NCBI RefSeq assembly: GCF_010723735.1
Contig: NZ_BLLB01000002.1
Span: 2,976,001-3,040,000 of the forward strand
DNA from: Mycolicibacterium hippocampi
GTDB taxonomy: Bacteria; Actinomycetota; Actinomycetes; Mycobacteriales; Mycobacteriaceae
Direction of reading: 5' to 3'
Length of the DNA: 64,000 nt
How positions within the stretch are numbered: position 1 is the stretch's first letter; each line of letters opens with the position of its first letter. The notes below the pieces were generated by a model that did no database searches, had not been told where the DNA came from, and saw only the letters and a program-made list of their open reading frames with translations. The position numbers and the translations under genes were made by a program. This document shows positions 8,079 to 18,361 of the stretch, in pieces.

Positions 8079-8843
8079 GTGGCCGAGATCGCGCCGCTGC
8101 GTGTGCAGCTGATCGCCAAGACGGAGTTCTCGGCACCGGAGGACGTGCCGTGGGACACCGACGCCGACGGCGGCGCCGCGTTGGTGGAATTCGCCGGCCG
8201 CGCCTGTTATCAGAGCTGGTCGAAGCCCAATCCCCGCACCGCCACCAATGCGTCCTATCTGCGTCACATCATCGACGTCGGGCACTTCTCGGTGCTCGAG
8301 CACGCGTCGGTGTCGTTCTACATCACCGGCATCTCGCGCTCCTGCACCCACGAGCTCATCCGGCACCGGCACTTCTCCTACTCGCAGCTGTCCCAGCGTT
8401 TTGTGCCCGAGCACGAGTCGCAGGTGGTGGCACCACCGGGAATCGAGAACGACCCGGAGCTGGAGGAGATCTTCACCGCCGCCGCCGATGCCGGCCGCGC
8501 CGCCTACGCCGAGCTTCTCAGCCGCCTGGAGGCCAAGCTGATCGGCGACCAGCCCGCCGGCGGCGCTGCGGTGCTACGACGCAAACAGGCCCGTCAGGCG
8601 GCCCGCGCGGTCCTGCCCAACGCCACCGAGACACGCATCGTGGTCACCGGCAACTACCGGGCGTGGCGGCACTTCATCGCGATGCGGGCCAGCGAGCACG
8701 CTGACGTGGAGATCCGACGGTTGGCGATCGAGTGCCTCCGCCAACTCGTCGGTGTCGCCCCCCAGGTGTTCTCCGACTTCGAGATCACGGTGCTCGCCGA
8801 TGGCACAGAGGTCGCGACCAGCCCGCTGGCAACCGAGGTGTGA
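8079..8843 (+). CDS. thyX: Flavin-dependent thymidylate synthase ThyX
   Basis: FAD/NADPH-dependent dTMP synthase, unrelated to ThyA and yielding tetrahydrofolate rather than dihydrofolate. 254 residues. The signature [13 protein letters not shown] holds the RHRxxSxxSxR motif; [15 protein letters not shown] and the C-terminal [24 protein letters not shown] blocks are typical of the mycobacterial enzyme. The GTG at 8079 is chosen over longer frames from the -10 box 7 nt upstream and because [15 protein letters not shown] matches the M. tuberculosis start. dapA and rnj follow on the same strand, as in M. tuberculosis. Confidence 0.97.
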   Translation: MAEIAPLRVQLIAKTEFSAPEDVPWDTDADGGAALVEFAGRACYQSWSKPNPRTATNASYLRHIIDVGHFSVLEHASVSFYITGISRSCTHELIRHRHFSYSQLSQRFVPEHESQVVAPPGIENDPELEEIFTAAADAGRAAYAELLSRLEAKLIGDQPAGGAAVLRRKQARQAARAVLPNATETRIVVTGNYRAWRHFIAMRASEHADVEIRRLAIECLRQLVGVAPQVFSDFEITVLADGTEVATSPLATEV

Positions 8844-9796
<953 letters not shown>

Positions 9797-9797
<1 letters not shown>

Positions 9798-11473
9798 TGG
9801 ACACCGAGCTCGCTGCGCCGGAGCCGCTGGCCGCCGGAGGTCTGCGGGTGACCGCCCTGGGCGGCATCAACGAAATCGGCCGCAACATGACCGTTTTCGA
9901 GCACCTCGGGCGGTTGCTGATCGTCGACTGCGGGGTGTTGTTCCCCAATCATGACGAACCCGGCGTCGACCTGATCCTGCCCGACATGCGCCACATCGAG
10001 CACCGGCTCGACGACGTGGAAGCGCTGGTGGTGACACACGGGCATGAAGACCACATCGGTGCGATCCCGTTTCTGCTCAAGCTGCGGCCCGACATCCCGG
10101 TTGTCGGTTCGAAATTCACGCTCGCCCTGATCGGCGCGAAATGCCGCGAGCACCGCATCAAGCCGGTGTTCGTGGAGGTGGCCGAGGGGCAGCGCTCCAC
10201 CCACGGGGTGTTCGAGTGCCAGTACTTCGCAGTGAACCACTCCGTCCCCGGATGCCTGGCCATCGGAATCCACACCGGCGCAGGCACGGTGCTGCACACC
10301 GGTGACATCAAACTCGACCAACTGCCGCTCGACGGCAGGCCGACGGACCTGCCCGGGATGTCGCGGCTCGGCGATGCCGGGGTGGACCTGTTCCTCTGCG
10401 ATTCGACGAACTCGGAGATCCCCGGTGTCGGGCCCTCGGAGAGCGAGGTCGGACCCGCACTGCACCGTCTGATCCGCGGCGCCGAGGGCCGGGTGATCGT
10501 GGCGTGCTTCGCATCGAACGTCGATCGGGTGCAGCAGATCATCGACGCCGCAGTGGCATTGGGACGCCGGGTGGCCTTCGTCGGCAGGTCGATGGTGCGC
10601 AACATGGGCATCGCCCGCGAACTCGGCTACATCACCGTCGCCGACGACGACGTCCTCGACATCGCCGCCGCGGAGATGATGCCGGCCGACCGGGTGGTGC
10701 TCATCACGACCGGTACGCAGGGCGAGCCGATGGCCGCACTGTCGCGGATGTCGCGCGGCGAGCACCGCAGCATCACCCTGACCGCCGGCGATCTCATCAT
10801 CCTGTCGTCCTCGCTGATCCCCGGCAACGAGGAGGCGGTGTTCGGCGTGATGGACGCGCTGGCCAAGATCGGCGCTCGCGTCGTCACCAACCAGCACGCG
10901 CGCGTGCATGTTTCGGGCCACGCCTATGCCGGCGAGCTGTTGTTCCTCTACAACGGCGTCCGGCCACGCAACGTGATGCCCGTGCACGGCACCTGGCGAA
11001 TGCTGCGCGCCAACGCGGCCCTGGCCGCTCGCGCAGGGGTGCCGGAGGACAACATCGTGCTGGCCGAGAACGGCGTCAGCGTCGACCTGGTGTCCGGCAG
11101 GGTGAGCATCGCCGGCGCGGTGCCCGTCGGCAAGGTATTTGTCGACGGACTCGTCACCGGGGACGTCGGTGATGCCACGTTGGGGGAACGGCTGATCCTG
11201 TCCTCGGGGTTCATCGCGGTGACCGTCGTCGTGCACCGCGGCACCGGCAAGCCCGCGGGCCCGGCGCACCTGATGTCGAGAGGCTTCTCCGAAGACCCGA
11301 AGGCGCTGGAACCTGCGGTCCGCAAGGTCGAGGCCGAACTCGGCAACCTGGCCTCGCAGAACATCACCGACCCGCCCCGGATCGCGCAGGCGGTCCGTCG
11401 CGCTGTCGGCAAGTGGGTGGGGGAGACCTACCGGCGGCAGCCGATGATCGTGCCGACCGTCATCGAGATCTAG
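9797..11473 (+). CDS. rnj: Ribonuclease J
   Basis: Metallo-beta-lactamase/beta-CASP nuclease with endo- and 5'-exonuclease activity in RNA processing. 558 residues. The metal-binding HGHEDHIG motif sits at residues 81-88; further marks are VLHTGDIKLD, DSTNSEIPG and, in the beta-CASP part, SSSLIPGNE and HVSGHA. The GTG start overlaps the dapA stop by one base. Its last 4 bases overlap the end of the convergent response-regulator gene. A role in rRNA maturation and mRNA turnover is known for mycobacterial homologues (Rv2752c). Confidence 0.96.
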
Positions 11474-12129
11474 GCCGCCTGGAGCCGGTAGCCGACACCC
11501 CGCAGCGCGACGATCCAGTCCGGGCCCAGTTTTCCTCGCAGGTAACGGATGTACACGTCCACCACGTTGGAGCGGGCATTGTCGGCACCCCACACCTGGC
11601 GGCGTATCCGTTCGCGGGTGAGGATCTCTCCGGGATGCCGGAGGAACATCTCGGCCAGCGCGCATTCGGTCACCGAGAGGTCGACGAAGTAGTCGCCGAC
11701 ATAGGCGCGTCGGGTCTTCAGGTCGAGCCGCAGCTTTCCGAACGTCAGAAGCGGGTGATCAACCGGCCGTGGGGGATTGAGCCTCCGCCGCACCTGGCCG
11801 AGCAGCTCCTCGAATCGGAACGGCTTGCCCACATAGGCGTCGGCCCCGGCGTGCAGCGTCGCCGCCGTGGCGGCGACGTCGGTCCGCGAGGTGAGCATCA
11901 CGATGGGAAGTGATCGCCCCTCGGCCCGCAACAGGCGCACGATCTCGAAGCCGCCGCACCCCGGCAGTTCGGCGGCGAGCACCATCAGATCGAATCTGCC
12001 GCTGCGGGCACCCGAACAGGCCGCCCTGCCGTCGGTGGCCACCTGCACTGAGAAGCCCTGAGCAGTAAGGCCTTTCTGAATAACTGAACGAACTCGAGGG
12101 TCACTCTCGGCGATCAGTATCGTAGCCAT
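11470..12129 (-). CDS. OmpR/PhoB-type response regulator lacking the phosphoacceptor Asp
   Basis: 219 residues: a receiver domain (1-115) and a winged-helix output domain (about 125-217, with SVTECALAEMFLRHPGEILTR and VDVYIRYLRGKLG). In the receiver the acidic pocket is E8/D10, and Thr80 (LTS) and Lys102 (GKPF) are conserved. The residue at the normal phosphorylation position, six after Phe46 in FDLMVLAAELPG, is Ala52 instead of Asp (codon GCC). No histidine kinase gene adjoins it. It probably acts without phosphorylation, or senses something else. M. tuberculosis has no counterpart at this locus. Confidence 0.85.
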   Translation of the reverse strand: MATILIAESDPRVRSVIQKGLTAQGFSVQVATDGRAACSGARSGRFDLMVLAAELPGCGGFEIVRLLRAEGRSLPIVMLTSRTDVAATAATLHAGADAYVGKPFRFEELLGQVRRRLNPPRPVDHPLLTFGKLRLDLKTRRAYVGDYFVDLSVTECALAEMFLRHPGEILTRERIRRQVWGADNARSNVVDVYIRYLRGKLGPDWIVALRGVGYRLQAA

Positions 12130-12261
12130 CGTGATCCCCCACCCCGCATCCTCCCCGATTCCCTGGACGACTCCAGGGTCGTCTGTGACGGGCCGGCCGG
12201 TAAGAGTCGAGGGGACGCGTCTGGGAGGGTCTAAAGTCCCCGATCGGGCAGTGCCTTGTTC

Positions 12262-13137
12262 TCACCGCTCGGCGAGCACCGACCACTCGATGCTCGATGC
12301 CGCCACCGAGCGCTGCGTAGGACGGATGTAGGTGTCGCGGAAGTAGCTCGGCCCGGCCTGCTCGACCAACCGCCAGCCGCAGTCGGCCAGCAGTTCACCG
12401 ACCTCCTCAGGCACCAACCCCGATTTCCACACCTGCCGGCGTCCCCGGAACCGGCGGTACACCGCGTCGGCCCCGTACAACCGGGTGCCGTCGATGAAGT
12501 CCTGGCGGATGTAGGTGAAGATGAGCCGGCTGCCGGGCGCCGCGGCGCCGAGCTGTCGCAGGGTGGCGCGTACCGCCTCCGGGGTGAGGTACTGCGTGAC
12601 GCCCTCCCAGATGAAGAACGTGCGCCCGTCGGGTTGGTAGCCGTGCGCCTGCAGCGCCGGCAGCAGCGCGTCCCGCTCGAAGTCGACCGGCACCAGATGT
12701 ACTGACGGGGGCGTCGCGCCGAGTGCCCGGTGCACGACCGCGGTCTTTCGGTCCACGTTGACCGGCTGATCGACCTCGAACACCGGCAGGTCGCTGTGCC
12801 GGGCGATCCGATAGGCCCGGGTGTCCAGGCCGGCCCCGAGGACGACGACGGTGTCGAACTCGATCACCGGGTCGGAGAGGCGCTCGTCGATGTAGCGCTT
12901 CCGGCAGGCGATGCTCGCCCACAGCCCGGGACCGGACCGGTTCGACGCGGCGACGGCGGCTCGCCGCACCGCACCGAACCGGGTCAGCCTCACCAGCAGG
13001 CGCAGCCGCGCGGGCAGAAAGGACGCCGCCAGATCGTCGTCGACCAGGCGGCGCTCCGGCGGCTCCTGCTGCTCGATGGCCGACAGCACGATCGGCCCGA
13101 CAGCCGTCTGCGCTGCCGGATTCCGCGGCTGCCTCAT
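12262..13137 (-). CDS. SAM-dependent methyltransferase, LCMT/TIGR00027 type (Rv2751-like)
   Basis: 291 residues. The SAM-binding motif VVVLGAGLDTRAYR lies near residues 98-111, followed by the acidic EVDQP loop and FIWEGVTQYLTPEAV, all typical of the leucine carboxyl methyltransferase-like family that mycobacteria carry in many copies. The methyl acceptor is unknown. The gene follows the SDR gene by 4 bp and completes a three-gene minus-strand operon (ABM, SDR, methyltransferase) that corresponds to Rv2749-Rv2751. Confidence 0.85.
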   Translation of the reverse strand: MRQPRNPAAQTAVGPIVLSAIEQQEPPERRLVDDDLAASFLPARLRLLVRLTRFGAVRRAAVAASNRSGPGLWASIACRKRYIDERLSDPVIEFDTVVVLGAGLDTRAYRIARHSDLPVFEVDQPVNVDRKTAVVHRALGATPPSVHLVPVDFERDALLPALQAHGYQPDGRTFFIWEGVTQYLTPEAVRATLRQLGAAAPGSRLIFTYIRQDFIDGTRLYGADAVYRRFRGRRQVWKSGLVPEEVGELLADCGWRLVEQAGPSYFRDTYIRPTQRSVAASSIEWSVLAER

Positions 13138-13141
13138 CGTC

Positions 13142-13960
13142 TCAACGCTTGTTCACGTACCCCGCGTCGACCGGCAGTGTGACGCCGGTGACGTAGCGGG
13201 CGGCGTCCGACACCAGCCAGAACACCGCGTTGGCGATGTCCTCAGGTTCCAGTGCCTGCACCGGCAGCGCATTACCCATGTCCGGCCCGCCCTGACTGTC
13301 CTGCGCCACCCCTTCGAGCCACGACCGGGTGAAGTCGTTGTCGATCATCGGGGTGTTGACGCCCGCCGGATGCACCGAGTTCACCCGAATACTGTACTGC
13401 GCAAGGAAATTCGCGTACAACCGCATGATGCCGACCATGCCGTGTTTTGCGGCCGCATAGCCCACGGAGCCGCCGACCGGCGCCCCGATCCCGACCAGGC
13501 CGGCCACCGAACTGATGAACACGATCGAGCCGCCGTTGCCGAACTTGATCATCGGCTTCATGGCCACGTCGACGGTGTTGTACACGCCGGTCAGGTTGAC
13601 GTCGATGACGTCCTGCCATGCGTCGGCGGCCGCCATCGGAGCGATTCCCGCATTGGCGACCACGATGTCGAGGCGGTTGCCGAGCTTCTCGGTCCCCTCC
13701 CGAAGCGCGGTCTTGACGGCATCGCGGTCCCGGACGTCGGCCTGGCTGGCCACGATGCGCGCCCCCGTCTCCTCGACGAGCTCGACGGTGGCGGCCAGGT
13801 CGTCGGGAGTCGCCAACGGGTAGGGCACCGAGTCGATCTGGGCACAGAGGTCGACGGCGATGATGTCGGCGCCTTCCGACGCCAGCTTGACCGCATGCGC
13901 CCGCCCCTGGCCCCGCGCGGCACCGGTGATGAACGCGACCTTGCCTGTGAGTTCAGCCAT
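13142..13960 (-). CDS. Short-chain dehydrogenase, mycofactocin-coupled type (Rv2750-like)
   Basis: 272 residues. TGxxxGxG nucleotide motif ([12 protein letters not shown]), NAGI, the catalytic Ser (SSVAGL) and YxxxK (YAAAKHG) are all present. The insert around [28 protein letters not shown] after the second beta strand is the mark of the nicotinoprotein SDR group (TIGR03971, carveol dehydrogenase-like) that works with mycofactocin and holds NAD tightly. The substrate is unknown, probably an alcohol or ketone. It sits between the ABM and methyltransferase genes. Confidence 0.88.
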   Translation of the reverse strand: MAELTGKVAFITGAARGQGRAHAVKLASEGADIIAVDLCAQIDSVPYPLATPDDLAATVELVEETGARIVASQADVRDRDAVKTALREGTEKLGNRLDIVVANAGIAPMAAADAWQDVIDVNLTGVYNTVDVAMKPMIKFGNGGSIVFISSVAGLVGIGAPVGGSVGYAAAKHGMVGIMRLYANFLAQYSIRVNSVHPAGVNTPMIDNDFTRSWLEGVAQDSQGGPDMGNALPVQALEPEDIANAVFWLVSDAARYVTGVTLPVDAGYVNKR

Positions 13961-13969
13961 GGTGCCCCG

Positions 13970-14284
13970 TCAAGGCCGCAGCCGGCCCTTGGCCGGGTCT
14001 CCGGCGACGACGGGTTGCAGCATCTTGATGTCCGGCGCGCCGTCGAGGTGTTCACCGATCGTTCCGAACAGTGTCGCCACCGCCGGTGCCGTGCTGTGTG
14101 CCGTCAGCGCGTCGCTGTCGGCCCACTGCTCGACGAACACGAAGGTGCCGTCGGCTTCGTGCAGCGAATACAGGTCGCAGCCGGGCTCGCTGTGCACCGC
14201 TTCGATGGCCTGTTTACAGGCGTCCCGCACGGTGTCCACGGATTCGGGCTTGGCTTTCATGGTGGCGACGACGACTATCGGCAT
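13970..14284 (-). CDS. Antibiotic-biosynthesis-monooxygenase (ABM) domain protein (Rv2749-like)
   Basis: 104 residues forming one ABM/dimeric ferredoxin-like domain: MPIVVVATMKAKPESVD, then DLYSLHEADGTFVFVEQWAD. Start ATG 14284 has GAGGAG 10 nt upstream. Longer readings toward 14446 cross the intergenic region and are not favoured. It is the first gene of the operon with the SDR and methyltransferase. Proteins of this fold include quinone-forming oxygenases and small dimeric accessory proteins; the exact role is unknown. Confidence 0.85.
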   Translation of the reverse strand: MPIVVVATMKAKPESVDTVRDACKQAIEAVHSEPGCDLYSLHEADGTFVFVEQWADSDALTAHSTAPAVATLFGTIGEHLDGAPDIKMLQPVVAGDPAKGRLRP

Positions 14285-14462
14285 TGGGGCGGCTCCTCGA
14301 TCTCGACACTGAGTTGGACAGGTGTCCACCCTATTACGCAGGCGTCCGAACCGGCGGTATCGGTGTGTGCTGCAGCCCCTCTGCCAGGATTTCCGCCACC
14401 CAGGGGAATCGACACCAATCCGTGACCCGTGTGGCAGATGGTGCATATGAGGCGCTTGGGAC

Positions 14463-14468
14463 TAGGCT
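14463..14468 (+). promoter_or_regulatory. -10 hexamer TAGGCT of ftsK, leaderless arrangement
   Basis: TAGGCT lies 7 nt before the ftsK ATG at 14476 with only G-rich sequence between. It sits in the 191-bp divergent gap between the ABM gene and ftsK, which shows no other clear element. Confidence 0.5.
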
Positions 14469-14475
14469 TGGGGGC

Positions 14476-17016
14476 ATGGCGAGTAAGACCGCGGCCCGAT
14501 CTGCTGCCCGTCCGACCAGGTCAAAGACCAGTTCGCGGGGTGGGTCGCGGCCGGCGTCGCCGCGTCGTGCCCCCGTCCGTCGCAAGCCGTCAGCGGTCTC
14601 GGCCGCAGGCACCGCGGTGGGTCGCGGCGCCCGCGCCGGCTGGCTGATGCTGGCCAGGGGAGCGGGCAGCACGGCCCGCTCGGTGGGCCGGGCGCGGGAT
14701 CTGGAACCCGGACACCGCCGTGACGGGGTCGCGCTCGCTCTGCTGGGCCTCGCCGTCGTCGTCGCCGCCAGTTCGTGGTTCGACGCAGCGCGCCCCGTCG
14801 GCGAGTGGATCGATACGTTCGTGAGGGTTCTCATCGGTGCAGCCGTGGTGCTGGTCCCGATCGCTCTGGCCGCGCTGGGGGTCGGTCTGATGCGCACCGA
14901 GCCCGATCCGGAATCGCGGCCGAGATTGATCCTCGGCACCGCGATGATCGTGTTGCCGGCCCTGGGCCTGTGGCACCTGTGGTCGGGTTCACCGCAGGCC
15001 CCGGCCGCCCGTGAGGATGCCGCCGGCTTCTTCGGCTTCGCGATCGGCGGCCCGCTCTCCGAAGGCCTGACACCGTGGATCGCCGCTCCGCTGCTGTTCC
15101 TCGGCGTGCTGTTCGGGCTGCTGCTGGTGACCGGGACGACGATCCGCGAGGTGCCCGAGACGGTGCGCGCGATGTTCCCGACCCGGTGGCGCAGTGAGTA
15201 CGAGGACGACTACGACTACGACGACGACGGCTACGAGTCAGACAGCGGCTACGAGTCAGACAGCGCCGAGTCCGAGGATTTCTCCGACGGCTATTACGAC
15301 GACCCGGAAGGTTACCGGCAGGACGAGGCCCCTTCGTGGCCGTCGGCGCAGTCACCGGCACCGCTGGCGCTGACTGCTGGGCCGGCCGGCACGCCGATGG
15401 ACAACTATCCGATCGACGACGACGCCCCCACCACCCCCGAACCGGCCGCGAGGACGCGCAAGAAGAAGGCGCCGAAGCCCCCGGAGATGCAGCTGGACCG
15501 GGTGGTGGACGGGCCGTACGCGCTGCCGTCGCTGAGCCTGCTCACCGCGGGTGACCCGCCGAAGGTGCGCAGCACCGCCAACGACAAGATGATCGAGGTC
15601 ATCGGCTCGGTACTGACCCAGTTCAAGGTCGACGCCGCGGTCACCGGATGCACACGCGGGCCGACGGTGACCCGGTACGAGGTGGAACTCGGGCCCGGCG
15701 TCAAGGTCGAGAAGATCACCGCGCTGCAGAAGAACATCGCCTACGCGGTGGCCACCGAGAGCGTGCGCATGCTGGCGCCGATCCCGGGAAAGTCGGCCGT
15801 CGGCATCGAGGTGCCCAACACCGACCGTGAAATGGTGCGCCTCGCCGACGTGCTCACCGCTCCGTCCACCCGTCGTGACCACCACCCGCTGGTGATCGGG
15901 CTCGGCAAGGACATCGAGGGCGATTTCATCTCGGCCAACCTGGCCAAGATGCCGCACCTGCTGGTGGCCGGTTCGACCGGTTCGGGCAAGTCGAGCTTCG
16001 TCAACTCGATGCTGGTGTCGCTGCTCGCCCGCGCGACCCCGGAAGAGGTCAGGATGATCCTGATCGACCCGAAGATGGTGGAACTGACGCCCTACGAAGG
16101 CATTCCGCACCTCATCACGCCGATCGTCACGCAGCCGAAGAAGGCCGCCGCCGCGCTCGCCTGGCTGGTCGAGGAGATGGAGCAGCGGTACCAGGACATG
16201 CAGGCCAACCGGGTCCGCCACATCGACGACTTCAACAAGAACGTGCGATCCGGCGTCATCACCACCCCGCTGGGCAGTGAGCGCGTCTACAAGCCGTACC
16301 CGTACATCGTCGCGATCGTCGACGAACTCGCCGACCTGATGATGACCGCGCCCCGCGACGTCGAGGACGCCATCGTGCGCATCACCCAGAAGGCGCGCGC
16401 GGCGGGCATCCATCTGATCCTGGCGACCCAGCGTCCGTCGGTCGACGTCGTCACCGGCCTGATCAAGACGAACGTGCCGTCGCGGCTGGCGTTCGCGACG
16501 TCGTCGCTGACCGACAGCCGAGTGATCCTCGATCAGCAGGGCGCCGAGAAGCTGATCGGGATGGGCGACGGGCTGTTCCTGCCGATGGGCGCCAACAAGC
16601 CGATCCGGTTCCAGGGTGCCTACATCAGCGACGACGAGATCTACGCCGTCGTCGCCGCGTGCAAGGACCAGGCCGAACCCGAGTACACCGAAGGTGTCAC
16701 CACCGCCAAGCCCGCCGGAGAGCGCACCGACGTCGACCCCGACATCGGTGATGACATGGACGTGTTCCTGCAGGCGGTCGAGTTGGTGGTGTCCAGCCAG
16801 TTCGGCTCGACCTCGATGCTGCAGCGCAAGCTGCGGGTCGGGTTCGCCAAGGCGGGCCGATTGATGGACCTGATGGAGACGCGCAACATCGTCGGTCCGT
16901 CGGAGGGGTCCAAGGCCCGCGAGGTGTTGGTCAAGCCCGACGAGCTCGCCGGCACGCTGGCCCTGATCCGCGGCGGAAGCGACGCCACCGGCACCGACGA
17001 CGCCCCCGACTTCTAG
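14476..17016 (+). CDS. ftsK: DNA translocase FtsK
   Basis: 846 residues; pumps chromosome termini across the division septum. The N-terminus is basic (to residue 75), followed by membrane segments between about 80 and 225. A linker rich in Asp, Tyr and Ser holds two GYESDS repeats (about 252-265). The RecA-like motor carries Walker A AGSTGSGKSS (near 500) and Walker B IVAIVDELADLMM. The C-terminal winged-helix gamma domain (about 755-820, SSQFGSTSMLQRKLRVGFAKAGRLMDLME) reads KOPS-type sites. A perfect 19-bp inverted repeat starts right after the stop codon. Confidence 0.96.
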   Translation: MASKTAARSAARPTRSKTSSRGGSRPASPRRAPVRRKPSAVSAAGTAVGRGARAGWLMLARGAGSTARSVGRARDLEPGHRRDGVALALLGLAVVVAASSWFDAARPVGEWIDTFVRVLIGAAVVLVPIALAALGVGLMRTEPDPESRPRLILGTAMIVLPALGLWHLWSGSPQAPAAREDAAGFFGFAIGGPLSEGLTPWIAAPLLFLGVLFGLLLVTGTTIREVPETVRAMFPTRWRSEYEDDYDYDDDGYESDSGYESDSAESEDFSDGYYDDPEGYRQDEAPSWPSAQSPAPLALTAGPAGTPMDNYPIDDDAPTTPEPAARTRKKKAPKPPEMQLDRVVDGPYALPSLSLLTAGDPPKVRSTANDKMIEVIGSVLTQFKVDAAVTGCTRGPTVTRYEVELGPGVKVEKITALQKNIAYAVATESVRMLAPIPGKSAVGIEVPNTDREMVRLADVLTAPSTRRDHHPLVIGLGKDIEGDFISANLAKMPHLLVAGSTGSGKSSFVNSMLVSLLARATPEEVRMILIDPKMVELTPYEGIPHLITPIVTQPKKAAAALAWLVEEMEQRYQDMQANRVRHIDDFNKNVRSGVITTPLGSERVYKPYPYIVAIVDELADLMMTAPRDVEDAIVRITQKARAAGIHLILATQRPSVDVVTGLIKTNVPSRLAFATSSLTDSRVILDQQGAEKLIGMGDGLFLPMGANKPIRFQGAYISDDEIYAVVAACKDQAEPEYTEGVTTAKPAGERTDVDPDIGDDMDVFLQAVELVVSSQFGSTSMLQRKLRVGFAKAGRLMDLMETRNIVGPSEGSKAREVLVKPDELAGTLALIRGGSDATGTDDAPDF

Positions 17017-17080
17017 CGCCGGAACGGTATTCCAGCAGCGAAATGCCGAGTCGGGCCCGCCCTGGAATACCGTTCCGGCG
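17017..17080. terminator. Perfect 19-bp inverted repeat between ftsK and argA, likely bidirectional terminator
   Basis: Arms CGCCGGAACGGTATTCCAG (17017-17035) and its exact complement (17062-17080) flank a 26-nt loop. It begins one base after the ftsK stop and ends 9 bp before the end of the convergent argA, the place for a two-way terminator. No U-tract follows, as is common in mycobacteria. The long perfect arms also fit a dispersed palindromic element. Confidence 0.65.
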
Positions 17081-17089
17081 GGGGTGGGC

Positions 17090-17611
17090 TCACAGCGTCA
17101 ACAGCATCCGGGTGTTGCCGAGGATGTTCGGTTTGACGTAGGAGAGGTCCAGGAACTCCGCGACACCCGTGTCGTAAGAGCGGCGCATCTCGTCGTAGAC
17201 CTCCGCGGTGACCGGCGTGCCGTCGATCTCGGTGAACCCGTGCCTGCCGAAGAACTCGACCTCGAAGGTGAGCACGAAGATCCGCTCCAGCCGCAGTTCG
17301 GCGGCCACGGCGAGCAGTCGGTCGACGATCGCGTGGCCCACACCGCGGCCCCTGACCTTGGGGTGCACCGCTACGGTGCGCACCTCGCCGAGGTCGGACC
17401 ACAGCACGTGCAGGGCCCCGCACCCGATCAGCTCGTCCTGCAATTCGGCGACCCAGAACTCCTGCACCGATTCGTACAGATTCACCAGGTTCTTCTCCAG
17501 CAGGATCCTGCCGGCATAGATGTCGACGAGGGTCTTGATGGCGGGCACATCCGAGGTTCGGGCACGCCGCACGACGAGTTGACCGGTGGACTCATCCGGA
17601 CCTGCGCTCAC
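17090..17611 (-). CDS. argA: Amino-acid N-acetyltransferase (Rv2747-type glutamate N-acetyltransferase)
   Basis: GNAT acetyltransferase of 173 residues. VRTVAVHPKVRGRGVGHAIVDRLL holds the acetyl-CoA-binding R/QxxGxG/A motif. It matches the short single-domain enzyme Rv2747, which acetylates glutamate at the start of arginine synthesis and is not related in layout to E. coli ArgA. GTG 17611 is chosen from the -10 box TACTCT 7 nt upstream. It is divergent from pgsA3 and convergent with ftsK. Confidence 0.88.
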   Translation of the reverse strand: MSAGPDESTGQLVVRRARTSDVPAIKTLVDIYAGRILLEKNLVNLYESVQEFWVAELQDELIGCGALHVLWSDLGEVRTVAVHPKVRGRGVGHAIVDRLLAVAAELRLERIFVLTFEVEFFGRHGFTEIDGTPVTAEVYDEMRRSYDTGVAEFLDLSYVKPNILGNTRMLLTL

Positions 17612-17618
17612 ACACCGA

Positions 17619-17624
17619 AGAGTA
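17619..17624 (-). promoter_or_regulatory. -10 hexamer TACTCT of argA, leaderless arrangement
   Basis: On the minus strand TACTCT lies 7 nt before the argA GTG at 17611. It is back to back with the pgsA3 -10 box 17 bp away. Confidence 0.5.
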
Positions 17625-17641
17625 TCGGTTCCGGCAACCAG

Positions 17642-17647
17642 TATTCT
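17642..17647 (+). promoter_or_regulatory. -10 hexamer TATTCT of pgsA3, leaderless arrangement
   Basis: TATTCT ends 6 nt before the GTG at 17654 and directly abuts an earlier in-frame GTG at 17648, which argues for 17654 as the start. Confidence 0.5.
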
Positions 17648-17653
17648 GTGGCG

Positions 17654-18250
17654 GTGCCGGGCCAACCACATACCGACCCTGTGGTTCCGCGCGCTCGGGT
17701 CGCGAACCTCGCAAATGCCCTCACCGGGGTCCGGATGGCGCTGGTGCCGGTGTTCCTGGTGGCCCTCTTCGTCGGCGATGGTCACGAAACATATTGGCGG
17801 GTGGTTGCATTCGTGGTGTTTGCGGTCGCGGTCATCACCGACCGGCTCGACGGGGCACTGGCCCGCAGCTATGGCATGGTCACCGAATTCGGCACGCTGG
17901 CCGACCCGATCGCCGACAAGGCCCTGATCGGTGCCGCGCTCATCGGGCTGTCCATGCTCGGTGACCTGCCGTGGTGGGTGACCGTGGTGATCCTGTCCCG
18001 CGAGCTCGCCGTGACGTTGCTCCGGCTGGCGGTGCTGCGGCGCGGCATCATCCCGGCGAGCAGGGGCGGCAAGCTCAAGACACTGCTGCAAGCCGTCGCC
18101 ATCGGTCTGTTCGTGCTGCCGCTGTCCGATGGCTGGCTGACCGGAGCCTGGGTGCTGATGCTGGCCGCCGTGGTGCTCACCGTGATCACCGGCATCGACT
18201 ACTTCGTCTCGGCGTACCGGGATTCACGGGCACGACCCGCTGGTCACTGA
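17654..18250 (+). CDS. pgsA3: CDP-diacylglycerol-glycerol-3-phosphate phosphatidyltransferase family (PgsA3)
   Basis: 198 residues with several membrane segments. The CDP-alcohol phosphatidyltransferase signature Dx2DGx2ARx8Gx3Dx3D is read from DRLDGALARSYGMVTEFGTLADPIADKA. The family joins a CDP-activated lipid to an alcohol; the precise product in mycobacteria is less sure than the fold. GTG 17654 is chosen over GTG 17648 because 17648 touches the -10 box. clgR follows 111 bp downstream with its own SigE-type promoter. Confidence 0.9.
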   Translation: MPGQPHTDPVVPRARVANLANALTGVRMALVPVFLVALFVGDGHETYWRVVAFVVFAVAVITDRLDGALARSYGMVTEFGTLADPIADKALIGAALIGLSMLGDLPWWVTVVILSRELAVTLLRLAVLRRGIIPASRGGKLKTLLQAVAIGLFVLPLSDGWLTGAWVLMLAAVVLTVITGIDYFVSAYRDSRARPAGH

Positions 18251-18286
18251 CGCCGCGCGCGCACCGGCGATTGCCGGTGCGTTTCG

Positions 18287-18313
18287 GGAACCATCCCGGT
18301 GACACCGAGCGTT
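18287..18313 (+). promoter_or_regulatory. SigE-type promoter of the clgR-pspA operon
   Basis: GGAACC (18287-18292), a 17-nt spacer, then CGTT (18310-18313), matching the GGAAC-N16/17-CGTT pattern of mycobacterial SigE promoters. It lies about 50 bp before the clgR start. In M. tuberculosis the clgR operon is known to be SigE-dependent. Confidence 0.75.
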
Positions 18314-18361
18314 GGGCTAGGTAGCCAAGCAGGACGCCAGCCAAGCGAACAGGAGAACGCG

